Shown here one piece after another: positions 43,266 to 50,804 of a DNA stretch of 64,000 nucleotides (its first letter is position 1; the number at the start of each line of letters is the position of its first letter). Both the position numbers and the translations under genes were made by a program. The DNA lies in NCBI GenBank assembly GCA_017622995.1, contig JAGAQA010000005.1, positions 33,001 to 97,000 of the forward strand, read 5' to 3'. The notes beneath the pieces are model-generated. The model did no database searches. It saw only the letters and a list, made by a program, of their open reading frames with translations, and had not been told where the DNA came from. Source of the DNA: Oscillospiraceae bacterium. GTDB taxonomy: Bacteria > Bacillota > Clostridia > Oscillospirales > Oscillospiraceae.

Positions 43266-43302
43266 AACAGCCCTTAGGAACCTCTCCTAAGGGCTGTTTT
43301 TT
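43266..43302 (+). terminator. Terminator or leader attenuator before the recombinase module
   Basis: AACAGCCCTTAGGA and TCCTAAGGGCTGTTTTTT form a 14-bp stem with a T tail, 125 bp before the small ORF at 43428. Confidence 0.8.
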
Positions 43303-43427
43303 ATACCCTGATACCAGGGAATAGGGGAGTGACCTATAGAGAATAAACCTGTGTCACCCTGCTGCACGCGAAAGATAGAAACCGCTTTCGCATATCATTC
43401 AATAAACTTTGAAAAGGAGATTACCTT

Positions 43428-43568
43428 ATGGAAGAAAAGAATGTTCCTTCTGGATCCGTAACAAACGTGTTCAAGAACGGTAGAATGCCGACAAAAGAAG
43501 AATATACGAAGATTTGGATCGATATGATCAACCACATTGAAAGACTCAAAGCAAATCAGGACGAATAG
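43428..43568 (+). CDS. Small hypothetical protein upstream of the recombinases
   Basis: 46 residues: MEEKNVPSGSVTNVFKNG, then RMPTKEEYTKIWIDMINHIE, ending in KANQDE. The ribosome site GAAAAGGAGATTACCTT precedes the ATG. Small genes of this kind are common beside integrases in clostridial elements, but I cannot name the family. Its position, 65 bp before the first recombinase on the same strand, makes a role as directionality factor or regulator possible (inference only). Confidence 0.65.
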   Translation: MEEKNVPSGSVTNVFKNGRMPTKEEYTKIWIDMINHIERLKANQDE

Positions 43569-43633
43569 ACTTTGCAAATTGCGACGAAAAATCGTGTAAT
43601 AGAATGAATCCATCAGACTAAGGAGGAATAAAC

Positions 43634-45184
43634 ATGAACGTTGCAATATACTGCAGGCTATCAGACGAGGATCGAGACAAACTTTCTGAGCATGATGACA
43701 GCGCCAGTATTCAAAACCAGAAGGCCATGCTCATCAAGTATGCAAGCCATAACGGTTGGACAATACATGACATCTATAGTGACGATGATTATGCCGGCAC
43801 AGATAGAAATCGGCCGGAATTTAACCGTCTTATCCTGGATGCCAGAGCCAGAAAATTCAATATCGTCCTTTGTAAAAGCCAATCCCGATTTACCCGTGAG
43901 CTGGAACTGGTAGAGAAGTACATCAATGGACTGTTTCCCAGACTGGGAATACGATTTGTCAGTCTGGTAGACAGCGCCGATACCGACAACAAGGGTAACA
44001 AAAAAGCCCGCCAGATCAACGGACTTGTCAATGAGTGGTTCCTGGAAGAGCTGTCCGATAATATCAGATCCGTATTGACCAGCCGCCGTGAGCAGGGATA
44101 CCACATCGGTTCCTTCGCGCCCTATGGATATATGAAAGATCCCGCCAAGAAAGGGCACCTGATAATTGATCCGGATGCAGCTGCCGTCGTTCGGGAAATC
44201 CATGCTCTGTTTTTAGCAGGAACCGGAAAGCAAGGGATTTGCAGAATCCTCAATGAAAGGGGAGTCCCAAATCCCACCGAATACAAGCGGCTTCATGGGA
44301 TGGTCAGGAACAAACATGTCCAAAGCAGCCCATTATGGTCGTATTTTACGATTACTAACATTCTTACCAATGAAGTATACATCGGTAATATGATCCAAGG
44401 AAAATCAGGAGTAGTTTCCTACAAAAACCAGGAGAAAATATCTTATCCCCAGGAACAATGGATCGTTGTGAAGGGGACCCACGAGCCAATCATTGATCAG
44501 GAAACATGGGATCGTGTTCAGGCTCTGATTGCAGAAAAAGCTACCCCTGCACCTAAGGAACCAGAAGGAATGTTTGCACGGAAGGTACGTTGTTTTTATT
44601 GTGGCTCTAGATTGCGTTCTGTAAAAAGTGGAAATAAGCGCGGATTCAAATGTGAGCGCCACTCCTTATCTCACGATGCATGTATTGGTGCATATATATC
44701 TCTCAGAAAGCTTGAACGCATTGTCGCTGCTCAGCTTCAAATACTATCCGAGGAATTACTCGACGAAGAATTGCTGGAAAACGGAGTAGACCCCTTTGCT
44801 GATCTTCACGTACAGGAAGAAGAAATGGAGACTACGATAAAAAGACTCAATCGAAGTATAGAGCAAGACAATTTTGCGATGAGATCCATGTATATGGATA
44901 AGGTAAAAGGTATCATTAGCGAATCTGAATACATTGAGCAATCAGTAAAAGTAACTGAAGAGAAAATTGCATTTGAAAAGCAGGTCACCGAATTGTCCGA
45001 ACAGCTTACCCAAATTCAAACAACGATAGCGATTCATGAAAATAAAAAGCTTATTACTAGCCAGTACGTAGGTACAAGAAAGCTGTCTAAAGAAATGGTT
45101 TCAGTCTTAATCGATTATATTCTGTTAGGGAGGACGGATACTCTTACAAAAGAGACTCCCGTTGAGATTCATTGGAACTTTTAA
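43634..45184 (+). CDS. Large serine recombinase 1
   Basis: 516 residues. The N-terminal resolvase domain has the catalytic Ser in AIYCRLSDEDRD and the conserved SQSRFTRELE. The recombinase domain follows (NERGVPNPTEY, HEPIIDQETW), then a zinc ribbon (CFYCGSRLRS and a later Cys/His pair) and a long coiled coil (about 380-480). Such enzymes integrate and excise circular DNA at short sites. Ribosome site CTAAGGAGGAATAAAC. It is paralogous to the next gene. It is intact and near the right end of the element, so it is a prime candidate for moving it. Confidence 0.95.
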   Translation: MNVAIYCRLSDEDRDKLSEHDDSASIQNQKAMLIKYASHNGWTIHDIYSDDDYAGTDRNRPEFNRLILDARARKFNIVLCKSQSRFTRELELVEKYINGLFPRLGIRFVSLVDSADTDNKGNKKARQINGLVNEWFLEELSDNIRSVLTSRREQGYHIGSFAPYGYMKDPAKKGHLIIDPDAAAVVREIHALFLAGTGKQGICRILNERGVPNPTEYKRLHGMVRNKHVQSSPLWSYFTITNILTNEVYIGNMIQGKSGVVSYKNQEKISYPQEQWIVVKGTHEPIIDQETWDRVQALIAEKATPAPKEPEGMFARKVRCFYCGSRLRSVKSGNKRGFKCERHSLSHDACIGAYISLRKLERIVAAQLQILSEELLDEELLENGVDPFADLHVQEEEMETTIKRLNRSIEQDNFAMRSMYMDKVKGIISESEYIEQSVKVTEEKIAFEKQVTELSEQLTQIQTTIAIHENKKLITSQYVGTRKLSKEMVSVLIDYILLGRTDTLTKETPVEIHWNF

Positions 45185-45346
45185 TACCGGCAGATAATAC
45201 TCCGACATTTACAGCAGAGGTTAGCGTAGATAGAGAAAGTCTAATACCTCATATTTTTTCGAAGGTGAGGAACTATGCCATTCTCTGGTAACGAATCAAA
45301 ACAAAGTCGTAAAAATTGCTTGTTTCATCACAAAGGAGATGGAACA

Positions 45347-46903
45347 ATGAAAGTAGCAATATATTGCCGCCTGTCCGAAGAAGATCGGAACAAGGTAAAC
45401 AAAGAAGATGACAGTAACAGCATTAAAAATCAGAAGGCCATGCTTATACAGTATGCCCTCAGCCAGGATTGGGATATCTATGATATATATAGCGATGATG
45501 ACTATGCCGGTTCCGATCGGAACAGACCACAGTTTAAGAGACTGTTGGCAGATGCAGAGTCCCGTAAATTTAACATCATTCTATGTAAAACGCAGTCAAG
45601 ATTTACACGTGAGCTGGAGCTGGTAGAGAAATACATCCATGGTCTGTTTCCAATTTGGGGTATCCGCTTTGTCAGCATTGTTGATAATGCGGATACTGCC
45701 AATAAGGGAAATAAAAAATCCAGACAGATCAACGGCCTGGTCAATGAATGGTATCTGGAGGACATGTCTGAGAATATCCGCAGCGTACTAACCAACCGCA
45801 GAGAAAACGGGTTCCATATCGGAGCTTTTGCACCCTATGGATATGAAAAGGATCCTTCCTTAAAAGGACATCTAATCGTTGATAAAGAGGCTGCCGATAT
45901 CGTTAAAGAGATATTTTCTCTCTTTGCCGATGGGTATGGTAAGTCATCTATCGCAAAGATTCTCAATAACCGTGGTGTCCCGAATCCAACTGAGTATAAA
46001 AGGAAAAAGGGGATCCGGTATTCTCAGCCTAAAAAGACAGCCAGTACGCTATGGAAATATCATACCATTGCTGCGATTTTACACAATGAGGTCTACATAG
46101 GTAACCTTGTCCAAGGCAAATATGGAAGCATTTCTTACAAAACAAGGCAATGTGCGCCAAAGCCTAAAGAACAGTGGATCCGAGTAGAAGGCACGCATGA
46201 GCCTATCATCGATAAGGCGCTGTGGAACAGAGTTCAGAAGAAGATAAGTACCCACGCAAGGCCTCTTACGCCCACCGGTATGGTACACCCATTTTCTGGT
46301 ATTGTTGTATGTAGATACTGCGGTTATGCGGTAAGGCCCCATAAGACTCATGGTCATTATTATCTGATGTGCAACACAAAGCAGATTTCAGAGGATGCGT
46401 GTCCTGGCGCCTTTATCCCTGCTGAAGAGTTAGAACAAATTGTTATTTCTGAACTGCGCAAGCTCAATACACGCTTACTCGATCTTGGTAAGCTGGAGCG
46501 ACAAATCGAATTCGAAAAAACGTTGAATACCAGAAAAAACAAGATCCAATCTGAGCAAAAAGGCTATCAGGAAAAAATAGATGAGTATACGACTGCTCTA
46601 CAGACATTGTACGTAGATAAATCCAAGGGCTTGATTAGCATCCGGGATTATCATGAAATGGCGGAAGCATTTCAAAATGAGAAAAAGCGGTTTGAAAGAT
46701 TAGTCAAGGCGTGTCAAGAACAGATTGCTGAAATGAATGCTAGTATTCAAACTGGAGATCATCGAACAGAGTTGCTGAGCAAATACATTCACATGGATCA
46801 TTTGACCAGAAGCATGACAGAAATTCTGATTGATCACATTGAAATCGGAAAGCGCAATAAAGAAACTGGCGAAGTTCCGGTTTCTATTTTTTGGAATTTC
46901 TAA
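45347..46903 (+). CDS. Large serine recombinase 2
   Basis: 518 residues, same architecture as its upstream neighbour: catalytic Ser in AIYCRLSEEDRN, KTQSRFTRELE, NNRGVPNPTEY, HEPIIDKALW, zinc ribbon CRYCGYAVRP with a later Cys pair, then coiled coil. The start is 45347, with AAAGGAGATGGAACA directly before it; the open frame reaches back to 45275. It ends SIFWNF, close to EIHWNF in the first enzyme. Lying 157 bp inside the right junction it is the recombinase nearest the attachment site. Whether the two act together or on different elements is open. Confidence 0.95.
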   Translation: MKVAIYCRLSEEDRNKVNKEDDSNSIKNQKAMLIQYALSQDWDIYDIYSDDDYAGSDRNRPQFKRLLADAESRKFNIILCKTQSRFTRELELVEKYIHGLFPIWGIRFVSIVDNADTANKGNKKSRQINGLVNEWYLEDMSENIRSVLTNRRENGFHIGAFAPYGYEKDPSLKGHLIVDKEAADIVKEIFSLFADGYGKSSIAKILNNRGVPNPTEYKRKKGIRYSQPKKTASTLWKYHTIAAILHNEVYIGNLVQGKYGSISYKTRQCAPKPKEQWIRVEGTHEPIIDKALWNRVQKKISTHARPLTPTGMVHPFSGIVVCRYCGYAVRPHKTHGHYYLMCNTKQISEDACPGAFIPAEELEQIVISELRKLNTRLLDLGKLERQIEFEKTLNTRKNKIQSEQKGYQEKIDEYTTALQTLYVDKSKGLISIRDYHEMAEAFQNEKKRFERLVKACQEQIAEMNASIQTGDHRTELLSKYIHMDHLTRSMTEILIDHIEIGKRNKETGEVPVSIFWNF

Positions 46904-46998
46904 TGTCACTCTATTCTTATTTCTTCAGAAATTCCGCTTCATCCACTCTGAAATCGGTTCAACCCAGGCTGATATAGGGTCACCCACGTAAAACCCGT

Positions 46999-47031
46999 AA
47001 AGTTATTGCGCTGCAACGGTTTTTCGGTTTT
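46999..47031 (+). repeat. Imperfect direct repeat, copy 2
   Basis: Partner of 42851-42883; it lies about 55 bp inside the right junction of the cotJC element. Confidence 0.65.
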
Positions 47032-47059
47032 CTCAAAAATGACATAATTCGCCAAAAAG

Positions 47060-47494
47060 TCAATGTTGTACTAAGTGAAACGTAGCCTCGGCTGCCAGGT
47101 CCTCCGTCAGATCGGCTATTGGGTCGCCTTTCACGGCAATGGAGCCCGCATCCCAGGGGAATCCTGCCGCCGCGCTGGGATATACACCTGTGGTGTGGTC
47201 AACGAAATAGGGGGCAAAGGCCGGGTCTTTATACTGATTGTCCTTCAGATTCCGGGTTAGCTGGTGCACAATGGCGCCTACCATTTCCAGATGCCCCAAT
47301 TCCTCGGTGCCGATGTCCGTCAACAAGCCTTTTTGCTCATCAAACGGCATGGAATACCGCTGGGAGAGATAGCGCAGACTGGCGCCCAGCTCTCCGTCGG
47401 GACCGCCATACTGGGTCAGAATGATTTTCGCAAGAGCAGGGTTGGGACGGCGGATTCTTACCGGATATTGCAGTTTTTTTGAATATGAAAACAC
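47060..47494 (-). CDS. cotJC: cotJC, 5' part (manganese-catalase-family spore coat protein, interrupted)
   Basis: 144 codons: 136 of CotJC, then eight foreign codons and a stop supplied by the element. The native part starts MFSYSKKLQYPVRIRRPNPA and includes TDIGTEELGHLEMVG, with Glu and His ligands of the dimanganese site. It breaks off at DLTEDLAAE, where the last Glu is itself a likely metal ligand (AAEQKAR in intact relatives). GTG start at 47494 behind AGGGGGAATAATC, 2 bp after the stop of the cotJA-cotJB fusion, so it is the operon's second gene. The remaining 62 codons are at 828-1016. As it stands the product cannot fold a complete metal site. Confidence 0.92.
   Translation of the reverse strand: MFSYSKKLQYPVRIRRPNPALAKIILTQYGGPDGELGASLRYLSQRYSMPFDEQKGLLTDIGTEELGHLEMVGAIVHQLTRNLKDNQYKDPAFAPYFVDHTTGVYPSAAAGFPWDAGSIAVKGDPIADLTEDLAAEATFHLVQH
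47065..47110. other. Right attachment junction of the cotJC element
   Basis: Element sequence (TACTAAGTGAAACGTAGC) up to the CTC core at 47087-47089, then coat-gene sequence. In the minus-strand reading, the frame runs from DLAAE of CotJC into eight foreign codons and a stop at 47060. Confidence 0.7.
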
Positions 47495-47496
47495 GA

Positions 47497-47943
47497 TTAT
47501 TCCCCCTTATTTGCGGCAAATTCCCAGGGCCACGGATCGTCCAGCCAATCATAGCTGTCGCCATCGGTTGGCATCTGATGATTCATAGGAGGAAGAACGC
47601 CTTCGTTTTGGGCCAAACAGTCGGCATACCGCTGCTGGTACTGCTGGTAAAGCTCCAGCGCTTCCCGATCCTCCCGGTGAGTATCCAGATACAGCGCCAG
47701 CTCCTGAACGGCAAAACCCAGGGCCTGAAGCTCAGACAGGGGAGTTACCGGCAGCAGATTCTTATTGACGATGCCCATCAGGGGCAGGTCCAGACCGGGA
47801 TACAGTGTACCCCGGATCAGGCCCTTTCTCGCTTCGTAACGGACGGGATTCTCCAGTTGGAAGGGTACGTAAGGATTGGCCAGAGGGGCCATGGAAGGCA
47901 GCCTGCCTTCTCCAGGATTCGGAATGGCTTTTGGCGAAATCAA
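47497..47943 (-). CDS. CotJA-CotJB fusion spore coat protein
   Basis: 148 residues. The first half is CotJA-like (PLANPYVPFQ, then GLIRGTLYPGLDLPLMG). The second half is CotJB-like (LQALGFAVQELALYLDTHRE, ending YDWLDDPWPWEF). In Bacillus cotJA and cotJB are separate neighbouring genes; here one continuous frame covers both, with no internal stop or restart signal. The start is TTG at 47943 with AAAGGAGGAATCCAA; no ATG fits. It is the first gene of the cotJ operon, followed 2 bp later by cotJC. Coat assembly in the mother cell is the expected role. Confidence 0.85.
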   Translation of the reverse strand: MISPKAIPNPGEGRLPSMAPLANPYVPFQLENPVRYEARKGLIRGTLYPGLDLPLMGIVNKNLLPVTPLSELQALGFAVQELALYLDTHREDREALELYQQYQQRYADCLAQNEGVLPPMNHQMPTDGDSYDWLDDPWPWEFAANKGE

Positions 47944-47985
47944 TTGGATTCCTCCTTTAATGAGATTGGAAGGTGTTTCCGGGTC

Positions 47986-48013
47986 ATTCTATGCCGGATT
48001 TCGCCGCAGGTGC
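47986..48013 (-). promoter_or_regulatory. Candidate mother-cell sigma (SigE/SigK-like) promoter of the cotJ operon
   Basis: On the minus strand, CATAGAAT (47986-47993) matches the SigE/SigK -10 pattern CATAnnnT; CACC lies about 15 bases further upstream, as in SigK promoters. In Bacillus cotJ is transcribed by SigE. By-eye match only. Confidence 0.4.
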
Positions 48014-48057
48014 ATGGAAAGTCAATTGGAGCATATATCCATAGGGGGGTGGTGACG

Positions 48058-48759
48058 ATGAAAACCAGGGACCTTGTCCGCTTTCTTGCATGCTGCTGCC
48101 TGATACTTGGGCTGACGTTTGTGGGTATTTATGGTGCGCATCAGGCAGTGGAGGTGCTGAGAGAGGGAATACCGGTTCCCCGGTACCACACCATTGTGAT
48201 TGATGCCGGACACGGCGGAGAGGATGGAGGCGCCACCTCCTGTACAGGGCGATTGGAAAGCGAATATAACCTGGAAATCGCGCTGCGGCTGGAGGCGCTC
48301 ATGCAGCTTCTCGGTTATCGGACGCAGATGATTCGGCGAACGGACACAGCCGTTTACACGAAAGGGGATACGATTTCCCAAAAAAAGGTGGATGATCTCA
48401 GGCAACGGGTACGCATTGTCAACCAATCGGAGGGAAATATTCTGCTCAGTATTCATCAGAACTACTTCTCCCAGGGACGGTTCAGCGGAGCCCAGGTGTT
48501 TTACGCGGACAATGACACAAGCAAAGAACTGGCATCCGTTATTCAAAAAAGCCTGGTTGATACACTGAATCCCGGTAGCAAACGAAAAACGAAGCCGGGG
48601 AAGGGAATCTATCTTTTGGAAAAGTGCCGGGGGCAGGGGGTACTTGTGGAATGCGGCTTTCTGTCCAACCCGCAGGAGGAGTTTTTGCTTCGGCAGGAGG
48701 ATTATCAGAAAAAGCTGGTATGCGTAATCGGCGCGGCGACGGCATCGAATCTGTCTTGA
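48058..48759 (+). CDS. cwlD: N-acetylmuramoyl-L-alanine amidase, CwlD-like
   Basis: 233 residues. One N-terminal membrane/signal segment (LACCCLILGLTFVGIYGA), then an Amidase_3 domain: IVIDAGHGGEDGGA (zinc His), a Glu in ESEYNLEIALRLE, SIHQNYF (second zinc His region) and VLVECGFLSNPQEE (catalytic Glu). CwlD removes the peptide from muramic acid during cortex synthesis so that muramic lactam can form, which germination enzymes later recognise. The start at 48058 follows GGGGGGTGGTGACG. It is divergent from the cotJ operon and followed by radA; another sporulation gene next to the element. Confidence 0.88.
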   Translation: MKTRDLVRFLACCCLILGLTFVGIYGAHQAVEVLREGIPVPRYHTIVIDAGHGGEDGGATSCTGRLESEYNLEIALRLEALMQLLGYRTQMIRRTDTAVYTKGDTISQKKVDDLRQRVRIVNQSEGNILLSIHQNYFSQGRFSGAQVFYADNDTSKELASVIQKSLVDTLNPGSKRKTKPGKGIYLLEKCRGQGVLVECGFLSNPQEEFLLRQEDYQKKLVCVIGAATASNLS

Positions 48760-48829
48760 CCCAGGGAGCCTCCGTTGATATAATGGGAACAAATGAACGC
48801 CTCTTCGGCGAAGAAACAGAGGTCCCGAC

Positions 48830-50191
48830 ATGGCAAAAACGAAAACCGTTTTTTTCTGTACCAATTGCGGTAATGAAAGTCCCAAATGGCAGGGAAGGTG
48901 CCCGGCCTGCGGCGCCTGGAATACCATGGAAGAGCATATTGAAAAACCTGCGGCAACGGGAAAGGCGAAAGCCAGCCCGGTGGGCCAGAGCCGGAAGCCC
49001 CAACGCATCCGGGAAGTGGACACAGATGGGGAGATCCGTTTTTCTACCGGAATGGGAGAGCTGGACCGTGTTCTGGGCGGTGGTGCCGTGGCAGGCTCAC
49101 TGGTGCTGGTGGGCGGCGCACCCGGTATCGGAAAATCGACCCTGCTGCTTCAGATATGCAGCAGTCTGTGTGCAGGAAGAAGCGTACTGTATGTATCCGG
49201 CGAGGAAAGCGAGCGTCAATTGAAGCTGCGGGCCCAGCGGCTGGGCGTCGCGCCGGAAAGCCTGTATATTCTCTCCGAAACCCGGCTGTCGGACATTCTG
49301 GAAGCGGTGGAGGCGTTGAAGCCGGATATTCTGATGATTGATTCCATCCAGACCCTCTATCGGGAGGAAAACGAGTCCTCTCCGGGCAGTGTTTCCCAGG
49401 TGAAGGACTGCACCATGACCATGATGCAGCTGAGCAAGTCCCAGGGAATTACGGTATTTGTGGTTGGGCACATCAACAAAGACGGCAATATTGCCGGGCC
49501 CAAGGTGCTGGAGCATATGGTGGACTGTGTGCTTTATTTTGAGGGAGATTCCAATTCTTCCTATCGAATGCTTCGGGCGGCAAAGAACCGTTTTGGTTCC
49601 ACCAATGAGATTGGTGTATTTGAAATGATGGAACGGGGATTGGAAGAGGTTCCAAATCCATCCCAGATGCTGCTGGAAGGACGTCCGGAGGGAGCCAGCG
49701 GTACATGTGTGGCCTGCGTGATGGAAGGCACACGGCCGGTTCTGGCGGAAGTGCAGGCTCTGGTTGCCAAAACCATGGCAAATGTGCCAAGAAGAGCCTC
49801 GGATGGGTTTGATTTCAACCGAATGATGCTCCTTTTGGCTGTGGCAGAGAAACGAGCAGGACTAAGGCTGGGGGCCTTTGATGCTTACATCAATGTAATC
49901 GGCGGCCTGCGATTGGATGAGCCCGGAGCCGACCTGCCGGTGGCTCTGGCAGTGGCTTCCTCTTATCGGGATCAACCCATTGCCGATGACCTGACTGCCA
50001 TCGGAGAGATTGGTCTGACAGGGGAGATCCGAGCAGTTTCCCACATGAATCAGAGACTGGGAGAAGTTGCCCGTCTGGGATTTAAAAAGTGTATGATTCC
50101 CAAAGGCGGTTCGGAAAAACTGGATATTCCAAAGGAATTGACCGTTTATCGTGTCCGAAATCTTCGGGAAGCAATTGAAGTGGCGTTATAA
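48830..50191 (+). CDS. radA: DNA repair protein RadA (Sms)
   Basis: 453 residues. An N-terminal C4 zinc finger (CTNCGNESPKWQGRCPAC) leads into a RecA-like ATPase with GGAPGIGKST, the RadA signature KNRFGSTNE and a Lon-like C-terminal domain (GLRLDEPGADLPVALAVASS). RadA drives branch migration and recombination-intermediate processing. Start ATG at 48830. It ends just before a bidirectional terminator. Nothing unusual. Confidence 0.96.
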   Translation: MAKTKTVFFCTNCGNESPKWQGRCPACGAWNTMEEHIEKPAATGKAKASPVGQSRKPQRIREVDTDGEIRFSTGMGELDRVLGGGAVAGSLVLVGGAPGIGKSTLLLQICSSLCAGRSVLYVSGEESERQLKLRAQRLGVAPESLYILSETRLSDILEAVEALKPDILMIDSIQTLYREENESSPGSVSQVKDCTMTMMQLSKSQGITVFVVGHINKDGNIAGPKVLEHMVDCVLYFEGDSNSSYRMLRAAKNRFGSTNEIGVFEMMERGLEEVPNPSQMLLEGRPEGASGTCVACVMEGTRPVLAEVQALVAKTMANVPRRASDGFDFNRMMLLLAVAEKRAGLRLGAFDAYINVIGGLRLDEPGADLPVALAVASSYRDQPIADDLTAIGEIGLTGEIRAVSHMNQRLGEVARLGFKKCMIPKGGSEKLDIPKELTVYRVRNLREAIEVAL

Positions 50192-50192
50192 A

Positions 50193-50227
50193 AATACCGT
50201 CCGGTTTATTGAGAGCCGGACGGTATT
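50193..50227. terminator. Bidirectional terminator between radA and the XRE gene
   Basis: AATACCGTCCGG and CCGGACGGTATT form a 12-bp stem with A-rich and T-rich flanks, serving both convergent genes. Confidence 0.9.
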
Positions 50228-50247
50228 CTAATGTTCTTTTCAGAGTA

Positions 50248-50742
50248 TCAGATCAGCAAACCGATTACAATTCCGATGATCAGACCCAATAGAGCGGTCA
50301 GAAGCAGCGCCAGGGGATTACTCCGGTAGCGGACACGAACAACCTTTTTCACAACAGGCTTTTCCACGATCCGTTCCACAATCCGGTCTACAGGTACTTC
50401 TTTTGTAACGGTAACAACTTTTTCCTCAACCGGTAATGGGGACTTCTCCAAATAAACGGGCTTTTCAACTACTTTTTCGACATAAACCGGTTTTTCTACC
50501 ACCTGGTGAATGACAATGGGTTCAGACGGTGCTTTGATGGCCGCGTGTCTGCCGGTGGCCAGGTATTCTACGTCCGTATTCAGTGCGTCGGCCAGCTGGA
50601 TCAGTCGCAGCGGGTCCGGACAGGAGAGGTCATTTTCCCATTTGCTGACGGCCTGACGGGATACACCCATGCGTTCCGCAAGCTGGCCCTGGGAGAGGGA
50701 AGAGGCGGTGCGAAGAGAAATAATGCGTTCGCCTACGGACAT
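50248..50742 (-). CDS. XRE-family regulator with C-terminal membrane anchor
   Basis: 164 residues. The N-terminal Cro/C1 helix-turn-helix (about 1-60) includes LSQGQLAERMGVSRQAVSKW. Then comes a long repetitive linker built on Val-Glu-Lys-Pro units (VVEKPVYVEKVVEKPVYLEK, IVERIVEKPVVKKVV) and a single hydrophobic C-terminal segment (LALLLTALLGLIIGIVIGLL). The membrane tail and the linker suggest a DNA-binding protein tethered to the membrane; the signal and targets are unknown. It is convergent with radA. Confidence 0.82.
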   Translation of the reverse strand: MSVGERIISLRTASSLSQGQLAERMGVSRQAVSKWENDLSCPDPLRLIQLADALNTDVEYLATGRHAAIKAPSEPIVIHQVVEKPVYVEKVVEKPVYLEKSPLPVEEKVVTVTKEVPVDRIVERIVEKPVVKKVVRVRYRSNPLALLLTALLGLIIGIVIGLLI

Positions 50743-50804
50743 AGCAGTTCACTCACAATTCAAAAAAGTCGTCAACAATCGGTTGCAAATACCATTTTAC
50801 AGGA

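Larger units (their letters stand above)
42526..43427. other. Noncoding AT-rich stretch with several hairpins
   Basis: No convincing gene. It holds a 19-bp inverted repeat (GATCAAGTATAAGTCGGTC, 42674-42714), a copy of a 33-bp repeat shared with the right end (42851), two terminators (42962-42995 and 43266-43302), and three tight inverted repeats between them at 43133-43223. Confidence 0.6.
1017..47089. mobile_element. 46-kb site-specific element inserted in cotJC
   Basis: The two halves of cotJC flank this stretch in the order and orientation expected for an insertion. Both junctions carry the same three bases (CTC on the plus strand, at 1017-1019 and 47087-47089). Left of the first and right of the second, the sequence is coat gene; inside, it is foreign. 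Deleting one copy plus the interior (46,070 bp) restores CotJC. Two large serine recombinases sit within 3.5 kb of the right junction, and such enzymes cross over at very short identical cores, which fits the 3-bp repeat. No relaxase, conjugation or phage structural genes were seen, so the element is either not self-transmissible or is moved in trans. Cargo is described in the separate entries. Confidence 0.9.

Noticed and set aside
43373-43400. Possible SigE promoter (ATA ... CATATCATT) before the recombinase module
   Set aside because: The -10 resembles CATAnnnT, but the spacing to the nearest ATA (13 bases) is short and the region is AT-rich. It would fit developmental control very well, which is a reason for caution; kept out of the feature list.
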